22,705 bases of DNA from JAWPMV01 sp038527215 (GTDB lineage Bacteria > Bacteroidota > Bacteroidia > J057): contig JBCBGC010000137.1 in assembly GCA_038527215.1 (NCBI GenBank), positions 1 through 22,705 on the forward strand, in the 5' to 3' direction. Of the stretch, positions 16,616 to 22,705 are shown piece by piece. The position numbers and the translations under genes are program-made. The stretch's first letter is position 1, and every line of letters starts with the position of its first letter. The notes beneath the pieces were generated by a model that searched no databases, was not told where the DNA came from, and saw only the letters and a program-made list of their open reading frames with translations.

Positions 16616-18187
16616 ATGGCCAACGCAAAAATCCTCTGGGTAGACGACGAAATTGATTTGTTAAAAGGACACATGATGTTCTTGCGGGAAAAAGACTTTG
16701 ATGTCTCTTCCGCCAGTAATGGCATTGATGCCCTCGAGATGTTGAAGGAGGAAACCTACGACATCGTGTTTTTGGATGAACAAATGCCGGGCATGGACGG
16801 CTTAACCGTCCTCGGCGAGATCCAGCAGATCAAGCCTAATACTCCTGTGGTCATGATCACCAAATCCGAGGAGGAACATATCATGGAGTCCGCCCTGGGA
16901 GCCAAGATCACGGATTATCTCATCAAACCGGTCAAGCCCAGCCAGATTTTACTCGCCTGTAAAAAAATTCTGGAAAATAAGCGTTTCATTACAGCCAAGG
17001 TTAATTCGGATTATCAGCAGGATTTCCGAAACATTGCCATGCAGTTTTTCGAGGATAATGGAGCCGAAGAATGGGTAGAAATCTACCGTAAGCTCATGTT
17101 TTGGGAAACTAAAATGGGCGAGAATGAGGACAAAAGCATGGAAGAGGTCCTGGTCAATCAGTTGGGCGAAGCCAACACCAATTTTGGCCGCTTTGTCTCC
17201 CGCAATTACCTGGACTGGTTGCACACCAGGGATATCAACGACCGGCCCATTTTATCTCCGGATATCCTACCTCAAACCGCCTTTAAGTTCCTGGATGATG
17301 GGTATGAAAGCGTCTTTTTTATCCTGGTAGACTGCTTGCGTTACGATCAGTGGAAGGTATTTGAAACCATCATTTCTGATCTTTTTTATGTAGACAGTGA
17401 GCGAGCCTATTACGGCATTTTGCCCACCGCTACCCAATATGCCCGAAACAGTATTTTTGCGGGCCTGATGCCCCTGGAAATCAGCCGTCGCTATCCTAAG
17501 CAATGGCTCAACGATGATGAAGAAGGCGGAAAAAACCAGCATGAAGCCTTTTTTCTGGATGAGCTCATCAAACGCCACCGGCTCAACATCAAACACAGCT
17601 ATCATAAAATCATCACCAATGACGAAGGGAAATCCCTGGCTGATAGCGTGTTGAACCTCCTCAACAATGACCTGAACGTCATCGTCTACAACTTCATTGA
17701 TTTACTGTCCCATTCCCGGACAGAAATGAATATCATCCGGGAGCTGGCTCCCAACGAAGCTGCCTATCGCTCCTTGTCCCGATCCTGGCTGGAGTTTTCT
17801 CCGCTTCTGCGGGCCTTAAAAACCCTGAGCCAGCGGAATGTCAAGGTCATCATTACCACGGATCACGGCACCGTGCGGGTAAAAAAACCCAGCCGTATTA
17901 TTGGCGACCGGACCACCACCACGAATTTGCGATATAAGCAGGGTAAAAACCTCAATTATGACGAGGGCGCTAAGCACCTATTTTCCGTGCGAAATCCTAA
18001 AGATGCTTTCCTACCCCAATCCCACGTGAGTTCTTCCTATGTGTTCACCATGGAGGATTACTTTTTTGCCTATCCCAACAACTATAATTATTACGTGAAC
18101 TACTATCGGGATACGTTTCAGCATGGGGGAATCAGCCTGGAGGAAATGATTATTCCTATCGTAGAGTTAACCCCCAAGGGCAGATAA
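16616..18187 (+). CDS. porX: T9SS response regulator PorX (receiver plus PglZ domain)
   Basis: A 523-residue cytoplasmic protein. Residues 1-120 are a receiver domain with the acidic pocket Asp10/Asp11, phospho-acceptor Asp54 (FLDEQMPGMDG), Thr82 (MITKSEE) and Lys104 (YLIKPVKP). A helical linker follows. The PglZ domain, of the alkaline phosphatase superfamily, runs from about 235, with Asp239 (LVDCLRYDQW), the LPTATQYAR nucleophile region (Thr271/Thr273), NFIDLLSHSR, and Asp416-His417 (TTDHGTV). In Porphyromonas and Flavobacterium PorX works with the kinase PorY and controls T9SS gene expression; its PglZ domain is a phosphodiesterase acting on oligonucleotides. No PorY is in the window. About 215 bp upstream are free of genes; TATATTTA at 16447-16454 is one mismatch from a -7 box. 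Confidence 0.95.
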   Translation: MANAKILWVDDEIDLLKGHMMFLREKDFDVSSASNGIDALEMLKEETYDIVFLDEQMPGMDGLTVLGEIQQIKPNTPVVMITKSEEEHIMESALGAKITDYLIKPVKPSQILLACKKILENKRFITAKVNSDYQQDFRNIAMQFFEDNGAEEWVEIYRKLMFWETKMGENEDKSMEEVLVNQLGEANTNFGRFVSRNYLDWLHTRDINDRPILSPDILPQTAFKFLDDGYESVFFILVDCLRYDQWKVFETIISDLFYVDSERAYYGILPTATQYARNSIFAGLMPLEISRRYPKQWLNDDEEGGKNQHEAFFLDELIKRHRLNIKHSYHKIITNDEGKSLADSVLNLLNNDLNVIVYNFIDLLSHSRTEMNIIRELAPNEAAYRSLSRSWLEFSPLLRALKTLSQRNVKVIITTDHGTVRVKKPSRIIGDRTTTTNLRYKQGKNLNYDEGAKHLFSVRNPKDAFLPQSHVSSSYVFTMEDYFFAYPNNYNYYVNYYRDTFQHGGISLEEMIIPIVELTPKGR

Positions 18188-18271
18188 TTTTCTTTTACAG
18201 GGTGGAATTTTACGGAAAGTTGTGCATCTTGCGCGCCACAGGGCATAAACACAGACGCAAGCCACAGGATC

Positions 18272-18694
18272 ATGCCGGAACTTTCCTTCGTAAGTCGCTC
18301 ATTATCTGATAATTTAGATATCAGCAGGCAGATTCTAAAGGCTTGTAAAAATGTGAGAATTTTTGCATTTTACGGTAACCTTGGAGCCGGGAAAACCACT
18401 TTGATAAAGGGGTTTTCTGAGGTTTTAGGGGTTAGGGAACCGGTTACCAGTCCAACCTTCAATCTCATCCATGAGTACCGGGGGGCTGAGACGTTAATTT
18501 ATCACTTTGACTTTTACCGGATTAAATCTGAAGCCGAAGCCTATGACCTGGGAGTGGAAGAATACTTTTACAGTGATTCTTATTCCTTTATCGAATGGCC
18601 GGAACGGATTCCTACCCTATTGCCGGAAGATGCAGCCCGAATAACGCTTTCAATCCTTGACGAACAGAGTAGAAACATCCATCTAACCTACTGA
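18272..18694 (+). CDS. tsaE: tRNA t6A biosynthesis ATPase TsaE
   Basis: A 140-residue P-loop ATPase needed with TsaB, TsaC and TsaD to make the N6-threonylcarbamoyl group at A37 of ANN-decoding tRNAs. Walker A is GNLGAGKTT at residues 35-43 (Lys41). TSPTFNLIHEYRG, HFDFYRI, LGVEEYF and FIEWPERI are all standard TsaE motifs. Length is normal for the family. It lies 84 bp after porX and 4 bp before the Ald-family gene. I recall porX, tsaE and an Ald-family gene being neighbours in other Bacteroidota. CATCTTGCG at 18225-18233 is a weak -7-like sequence before it, so it may have its own promoter. Confidence 0.95.
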   Translation: MPELSFVSRSLSDNLDISRQILKACKNVRIFAFYGNLGAGKTTLIKGFSEVLGVREPVTSPTFNLIHEYRGAETLIYHFDFYRIKSEAEAYDLGVEEYFYSDSYSFIEWPERIPTLLPEDAARITLSILDEQSRNIHLTY

Positions 18695-18698
18695 AAGA

Positions 18699-19943
18699 AT
18701 GGGGAAAATTGAGTTTTCCATTGAAAGGGGATATTTCCCGGGCATCTATCCAGGTTCCTGGGCCATTCCTGAGGAACTAGCGGTGCGAAAGGCGTCTACC
18801 AAGAAAAGCCTGCGTATTGGTATTCCTAAGGAGATGAATGTCCAGGAAAACCGGGTTCCTATCACGCCTTCTACCGTTTCCGCTTTAGTCGCCAATGGAC
18901 ATCAGGTATATATCCAGCATGAGGCTGGCAAAGGGGCCAGGTTTCAGGATAAAGACTACTCAGAGGCTGGAGCCATCCTTTGCTACAAAATAGAAGACAT
19001 TTATAAGCAGGCGGATTTCATCCTCAAAATTTCGCCCTTGTCCGATGGTGAATTGCTCATGCTGCGGGACCATCAAACCATCATGACCGCGGTCAACCTG
19101 GGCTCGCTTTCTCCCGAACATCTCAATACCCTGATCAAGAAAAATATCACCTCTCTGGGCTTTGAATTCTATCGGTCTGCAGATGGGTCATTGCCCTTGG
19201 TTCAGATGATGAGTGAAATCGCCGGGGTGTCCTCTATCCATATTGCCTCAGAACTCCTAACCGGCAACAATAACGGGCAGGGCATCCTGCTAGGAGGCAT
19301 TACGGGCATTCCTCCAGCGGAAATCACCATCATTGGTGCAGGTACCGTGGGCTTTAATGCTGCCCAAACAGCCATGGGGATGGGGGCCAGGGTGAGAATC
19401 ATTGACCAGGAGATTTACAAACTGCGTCGGATCGAAAAAGAACTCGGCATCAATGTCTACACCTCTGTGGCCCAGGGTAATTATATTTCGGATGCCGTAG
19501 CCGCCTCCGATGTAGTGATCGGGGCCGCTTATAAGGAAGGGAGCCGGGCCCCCCTGGTCGTCACCGAAGACATGGTCCAGACCATGAAAGAAGGTTCTGT
19601 CATCATTGATGTAGCCATTGACCAGGGCGGATGCGTAGAAACCAGCCATCCGACCAGCCATGACAATCCCATTTTTGTCAAGCACGACGTCATCCACTAC
19701 TGTGTGCCCAACATTGCCTCCCGGGTAGCCCGGACCGCTTCCATCGCCATTAGCAATGTCCTTGGTCCGCTACTGATCAATGTGGGCGATAGCGGCGGCC
19801 TGGACAACCTGGCCCGCTACGACGAAGGGCTCAAAGCTGGTATTTATACCTACCGCCGTCATCTCACCAAGAAAAACATTGCCAGACTCTTTGGCATGAA
19901 CATGAATTACCGCGACATTGAGTTGCTGATCGCCACTATGTAG
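18699..19943 (+). CDS. ald: alanine dehydrogenase family protein (Ald/PntA N-terminal-like)
   Basis: A 414-residue NAD-dependent dehydrogenase. The N-terminal catalytic domain carries RIGIPKEMNVQENRVPITP, with the substrate Lys110 in ILKISPL. The Rossmann motif GAGTVG is at 213-218. DVAIDQGGCVETSHPT and HYCVPNIASRVARTAS are conserved in alanine dehydrogenases. The protein is longer than typical bacterial Ald (about 370), with about 38 extra N-terminal residues. At the position of the catalytic His of classical enzymes (TYLHL) it reads TAVNLG, with Asn133. I believe this Bacteroidota branch often lacks that His, so activity as L-alanine dehydrogenase is inferred, not certain. It begins 4 bp after tsaE and is surely in its operon. 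No hairpin follows. Confidence 0.88.
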   Translation: MGKIEFSIERGYFPGIYPGSWAIPEELAVRKASTKKSLRIGIPKEMNVQENRVPITPSTVSALVANGHQVYIQHEAGKGARFQDKDYSEAGAILCYKIEDIYKQADFILKISPLSDGELLMLRDHQTIMTAVNLGSLSPEHLNTLIKKNITSLGFEFYRSADGSLPLVQMMSEIAGVSSIHIASELLTGNNNGQGILLGGITGIPPAEITIIGAGTVGFNAAQTAMGMGARVRIIDQEIYKLRRIEKELGINVYTSVAQGNYISDAVAASDVVIGAAYKEGSRAPLVVTEDMVQTMKEGSVIIDVAIDQGGCVETSHPTSHDNPIFVKHDVIHYCVPNIASRVARTASIAISNVLGPLLINVGDSGGLDNLARYDEGLKAGIYTYRRHLTKKNIARLFGMNMNYRDIELLIATM

Positions 19944-20044
19944 GGGTTTATCCACATTTTCCCGCCTTCATTCCGCTTTTCTTCGCCCCTTGCATGACTT
20001 TGATTATCTTTTGTCGTCATAATCGAAAATCTAAGTCTTTAGGT

Positions 20045-20812
20045 ATGAAGAAAACGCTAAACCTCTCCCTCCTCTGTCTCCTTTTCCTCGGGTTTATCCT
20101 TCCTGCACAGGCACAGGAAATCATCGAAGGCCCCCGGCCATTTATGAAAAAGGAATCCGCCAATGGCCTGTCTATGGTCCTGGAAGGTCAAGCCAAGAAT
20201 GTAGAAGCAGTCATGGAAAGACTCTTTAACACCGGCACCAACAGCAAAGGCAAGCTACGCTCCGGCCTACGATCTTATGAAGGAGCCCGTGTATCCCGGC
20301 TTTCGTCCAACACCATGGATGTCTTCTACAAAGTGGAGAAATCCGGACGCGGGAACACCAACAAATCCAGGGTTACCGTTTTCCTCTCTACCGGAAATGG
20401 CAACTTCATGAATTCCACCGACTATCCCGACGAAATGACTTCTGCCAAGGAAATGATGGAGGAATTTCAGTGGGAGGTAAATGTATATGAGCTTGAACTG
20501 GCCATCCAGGAACAAAACAAAGTAATCGACAAGGCGATCAAAGTGCATGACAAAATGGTCAAGGACTCAGTTGGCCTGGAGAAAAAATTGGCGGAGACCC
20601 AACAAGCCATCGAAGACAACAAAATCGGACGCGCTAACCAATTGGTGGAAATTGATGATCAAAAGAAAAAAGCCATAGAGTTTCAGGAAGAGCTTCAGCG
20701 CATGAAGGAAATGGGACCTAGAGGAGCGATGAAAGCAGTAGAAGAGGAAATGAATGAAGCTGAAGAGGGAACGGAAGAAGGAGGCACCGAAGAAGGTGGC
20801 GGCGGTAGATAA
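20045..20812 (+). CDS. secreted coiled-coil protein of unknown function
   Basis: A 255-residue protein. I start at the ATG at 20045, where a clean signal peptide begins (MKKTLNLSLLCLLFLGFILPAQAQ); the frame runs 17 codons further upstream to 19994, but without signal-peptide character. Residues about 30-150 form a small domain of unknown family with NTMDVFYKVEK and RVTVFLSTGNGNFMN. A long coiled coil spans about 145-230, rich in Lys, Glu and Gln. The last 20 residues are a low-complexity Glu/Gly tail (EEGTEEGGTEEGGGGR). It is probably periplasmic or outer-membrane associated; no sorting tail of T9SS type is seen. TATCTTTTG at 20005-20013 is close to a -7 box. A strong terminator follows. Confidence 0.82.
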   Translation: MKKTLNLSLLCLLFLGFILPAQAQEIIEGPRPFMKKESANGLSMVLEGQAKNVEAVMERLFNTGTNSKGKLRSGLRSYEGARVSRLSSNTMDVFYKVEKSGRGNTNKSRVTVFLSTGNGNFMNSTDYPDEMTSAKEMMEEFQWEVNVYELELAIQEQNKVIDKAIKVHDKMVKDSVGLEKKLAETQQAIEDNKIGRANQLVEIDDQKKKAIEFQEELQRMKEMGPRGAMKAVEEEMNEAEEGTEEGGTEEGGGGR

Positions 20813-20840
20813 GCCTCATCTTTATAAAATAGATAAGCAA

Positions 20841-20866
20841 AGGCCCCCGGGAATTTCCGGGGGCCT
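20841..20866. terminator. bidirectional hairpin terminator between convergent genes
   Basis: A perfect 10-bp G/C-rich stem, AGGCCCCCGG with CCGGGGGCCT (20841-20850 and 20857-20866), encloses a 6-nt loop GAATTT. TTTCT follows on the plus strand and TTTGC on the minus strand. It lies 28 bp after the coiled-coil gene and 5 bp beyond the stop of the minus-strand gene, so it can end both transcripts. Confidence 0.85.
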
Positions 20867-20871
20867 TTCTG

Positions 20872-22395
20872 TTAGGGCATATAGTGGAAGATGCCGGCAT
20901 CAACGAACTCCCCTTGTGAAGAGGTAGCTCGCCAGTAATAGCGCCCTGCCAGCAGGTGGCTGATATCCATGGTAGCAAGATCCTGCAGCGCTGCAAAGCC
21001 CATTTGGCGGCCGGATATATCCCATATTTCAAAATGCAGGGGCGTCAACTCGTCTGGTACTCTGAAATGAATCACGCTGTAATCCAGATTTCTGTGGAAC
21101 ATGCGAAATTCCTTGGGACCCGGCGGGGTAGGAAGTACCGGAGGCGGAGGAACCGGTAAGGCTTGTCTTACCTTCCAGGAAAGATCCTTTCCATACAAGA
21201 TGCCATCTTTTTCCCAGCCTACGAGATCATATTCATACCTTGAGGACCGTTTAAAGCCGATCCCGTATACCTCATCCCGGTTTCGAACCAGCCCTAAGCC
21301 GGGTCGATATTCTTCTCTATCCAGATGGTGAATTCCTACAAGCGGAGACAAATTATCCATTACCTGGATAAAGTATGCTTCTTCATTTGCGCGGCTTTGT
21401 CCCATGAAATGGCTGGGATTATAGCCAGCCATTTTCCGGTAGAGGACATTTTGGTAGGGGTAACGTAATCCAGGGTAGCTCGATTCATAGATTCTCATTT
21501 CCTGCACCTCTCCGACCCCCAAATACTTGTATTCCAGAAATTCTGGCGGATTTCTGGTTAAATCAAACAATATATCCCTTTCCCTACCCCAATACTTTAC
21601 ATCATAAATAAAACCGGCACTATCCTGGGTCTTGCCTACAATTTCATATTCTTCTATCTGCCTGTTAGCCCAGTGCCGATACCATTCCCCCTGGGTAGAA
21701 TCATAACGGACTGACCAGAATTTATCCCCGATATTGAAGTCGAATATTTGCCAAAAATCCGGATAGGGCTTGGGCTCATCCGGCTTAAACCTGCCGATGA
21801 GTTGTACACTATCTATGCTGACAAGGCCATGGGATTTACTGAGCAGGATATGGGTACTATCATCCAACAGGATTCGTTTAACAGAATCCATCTTCCCCTC
21901 AATCATGCGGCTGGTGATACCTACAACGGTAGCAGTCCGATTACTATGAGGACTGATCGACCAGCTCTCCCCTAGTCCTGCCAGGGTGTGTATAGTAAGG
22001 GTATCCGCATAAAACATTAAATACGGCCGATACTTGTCCATTTTCCAGAACAATGAATCCAGGCCAGATAAACGCAGGGAATCCGGGGTGATGAACTGGA
22101 AAATGCCATCCTCCAGTTCATGGAGCTCTTGCTTTAGGGGTCCCGGTCTGTCAAAATGGTAATTTATTCGACCGTCATTCCGACTATCATAGATGATCGT
22201 ATATGCATGGGGATGCAAATAGTAGATTCTGCGCGGTCCTACCTGGCGCGTGGAATCAGCAAAGACTACCGAACACCAACCAGCGGCATCCACATAGACC
22301 AGGGTATCCCCCACAGGAATAGGATGCCAGTCCTGAGCAAAACCGGAGAGGCTACTCAGGAAAAATGAGATCAAAAGAAGGGTAAAGGTTTTCAT
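20872..22395 (-). CDS. secreted protein of unknown function with degenerate sorting-tail-like C terminus
   Basis: A 507-residue exported protein. The start is the ATG at 22395, which opens a signal peptide (MKTFTLLLISFFLSSLSGFAQ). The frame stays open upstream to 22656, but that stretch is the antisense of the next gene's tail and is not coding. The body, about 22-430, is rich in Tyr, Trp and Asp, with repeated short beta-strand patterns, and matches no family I recognise. A Pro-rich linker (VPPPPVLPTPPGP) precedes a C-terminal domain of about 75 residues with IWDISGRQMG and MDISHLLAGRYYWRA. These fit the T9SS type A fold, but the end is GIFHYMP instead of a basic tail. It is the downstream member of a tandem pair; its 3' end is repeated in the next gene. 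Confidence 0.8.
   Translation of the reverse strand: MKTFTLLLISFFLSSLSGFAQDWHPIPVGDTLVYVDAAGWCSVVFADSTRQVGPRRIYYLHPHAYTIIYDSRNDGRINYHFDRPGPLKQELHELEDGIFQFITPDSLRLSGLDSLFWKMDKYRPYLMFYADTLTIHTLAGLGESWSISPHSNRTATVVGITSRMIEGKMDSVKRILLDDSTHILLSKSHGLVSIDSVQLIGRFKPDEPKPYPDFWQIFDFNIGDKFWSVRYDSTQGEWYRHWANRQIEEYEIVGKTQDSAGFIYDVKYWGRERDILFDLTRNPPEFLEYKYLGVGEVQEMRIYESSYPGLRYPYQNVLYRKMAGYNPSHFMGQSRANEEAYFIQVMDNLSPLVGIHHLDREEYRPGLGLVRNRDEVYGIGFKRSSRYEYDLVGWEKDGILYGKDLSWKVRQALPVPPPPVLPTPPGPKEFRMFHRNLDYSVIHFRVPDELTPLHFEIWDISGRQMGFAALQDLATMDISHLLAGRYYWRATSSQGEFVDAGIFHYMP
20930..21081. repeat. direct repeat copy 1, within the 3' end of the paralog
   Basis: This 152-bp stretch is identical, base for base by eye, to 22554-22705, at an offset of 1,624 bp. 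A further 27 identical bases at 20875-20901 match 22499-22525; the 28 bp between the two blocks differ. The repeat encodes the sorting-tail-like C terminus (YSVIHFRV ... AGRYYWRA) in the same frame in both genes. Confidence 0.95.
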
Positions 22396-22408
22396 CAGCA
22401 AGAGGTTG

Positions 22409-22425
22409 TATGTATAAGATACATA
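22409..22425. promoter_or_regulatory. short perfect inverted repeat before the paralog start
   Basis: TATGTAT and ATACATA, 7 bp each, flank a 3-bp AAG centre. The dyad ends 14 bp before the ATG at 22395 in the 97-bp gap between the two paralogs. It could be an operator or a leader hairpin; A/T-rich sequence makes chance occurrence possible. Confidence 0.25.
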
Positions 22426-22492
22426 ATCATCACTAAGAGGACCAGAAGGGATGAGCAAATTGACTTCTGAATCCTCTCCTATTATAAAATGA

Positions 22493-22705
22493 TTACTCGG
22501 GCATATAGTGGAAGATGCCGGCATCGATAAATTTCCCCCAGAAAGTAGAAGCCCGCCAGTAATAGCGCCCTGCCAGCAGGTGGCTGATATCCATGGTAGC
22601 AAGATCCTGCAGCGCTGCAAAGCCCATTTGGCGGCCGGATATATCCCATATTTCAAAATGCAGGGGCGTCAACTCGTCTGGTACTCTGAAATGAATCACG
22701 CTGTA
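22493..22705 (-). CDS. 3' end of a second tandem paralog (partial, runs off the window)
   Basis: Only the last 70 codons are inside the window; the start lies beyond position 22705. The protein tail is nearly the same as that of the neighbouring gene: YSVIHFRV, IWDISGRQMG, MDISHLLAGRYYWRA. Differences are confined to about ten residues (STFWGKFI here against TSSQGEFV there) and one extra Glu at the end. The domain resembles a T9SS type A sorting tail without the usual basic terminus. A first in-window GTG at 22699 is not a start. It lies 97 bp upstream of the neighbouring paralog on the same strand, so the two may be co-transcribed. Confidence 0.85.
   Translation of the reverse strand, partial: YSVIHFRVPDELTPLHFEIWDISGRQMGFAALQDLATMDISHLLAGRYYWRASTFWGKFIDAGIFHYMPE
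22554..22705. repeat. direct repeat copy 2, reaching the window edge
   Basis: Identical to 20930-21081 and possibly longer, because the match runs to the last base of the window. It encodes the same C-terminal domain in the same frame in the partial upstream paralog. Complete identity including third codon positions points to recent duplication or gene conversion. Confidence 0.95.

Noticed and set aside
19290..19697. 135-codon open frame antisense to the Ald-family gene
   Set aside because: It is Gly/His/Asp-rich, as expected from the reverse of conserved Rossmann-fold codons, and has no supported start.
22396..22656. N-terminal extension of the minus-strand paralog through the repeat
   Set aside because: It reads the next gene's tail in a wrong frame; the ATG at 22395 begins a proper signal peptide.

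Overview
The window looks like chromosomal DNA from a Bacteroidota bacterium, perhaps from the Saprospiria/Lewinella side, with G+C near one half by eye. Four things point there. It carries a PorX-type regulator (receiver plus PglZ domain). Several proteins end in type IX secretion (T9SS) C-terminal sorting-domain-like tails. A DUF4294 protein is present. Starts lack clear Shine-Dalgarno sites, and one good Bacteroidota-type -7 promoter box (TAnnTTTG) precedes moaC. The genus is a guess. I see no tRNA, rRNA, CRISPR array, transposase, integrase or phage gene.

Layout. 1-1.2 kb: the possible tail of an upstream gene, then a small secreted T9SS cargo protein closed by a very strong hairpin terminator. 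1.2-4.2 kb: an exported TPR-CHAT (caspase-like) protein with a C-terminal membrane anchor. 4.2-5.0 kb, minus strand: a DUF4294 lipid- or envelope-side protein of unknown role, with its own terminator. A gene-poor gap of about 510 bp follows. 5.5-7.9 kb: a 778-residue envelope protein with a seven-repeat FG-GAP/VCBS propeller, three carboxypeptidase-regulatory-like domains and an OmpA peptidoglycan-binding domain. 7.9-9.6 kb: a two-gene ABC exporter (ATPase plus permease). 9.8-11.8 kb: a TPR sensor histidine kinase whose phospho-acceptor His is replaced by Asn. 11.9-12.9 kb: moaC-mobA, two molybdenum-cofactor genes. 12.9-15.0 kb, minus strand: an HD phosphohydrolase followed by a TSUP (TauE/SafE) membrane protein that overlaps the end of mobA tail to tail. 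15.0-16.4 kb: a vWA-like protein with a degenerate metal site, a membrane helix and a T9SS-tail-like domain on the far side of the membrane. 16.6-19.9 kb: porX, tsaE and an alanine-dehydrogenase-family gene on one strand. 20.0-20.8 kb: a secreted coiled-coil protein of unknown function. 20.9 kb to the end, minus strand: two tandem paralogs (the second cut by the window edge) whose 3' ends share a perfect repeat of at least 152 bp.

The recurring theme is the cell envelope and type IX secretion: PorX as cytoplasmic regulator, several probable exported or anchored proteins, and an OmpA/CRD/propeller protein whose plan recalls the T9SS component PorE. Most of the rest is housekeeping (Moco synthesis, t6A tRNA modification, nucleotide hydrolysis, amino-acid metabolism). 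The least explained items are the His-less kinase, the vWA/TM/sorting-tail protein beside porX, the propeller-CRD-OmpA protein and the duplicated C-terminal cassette.
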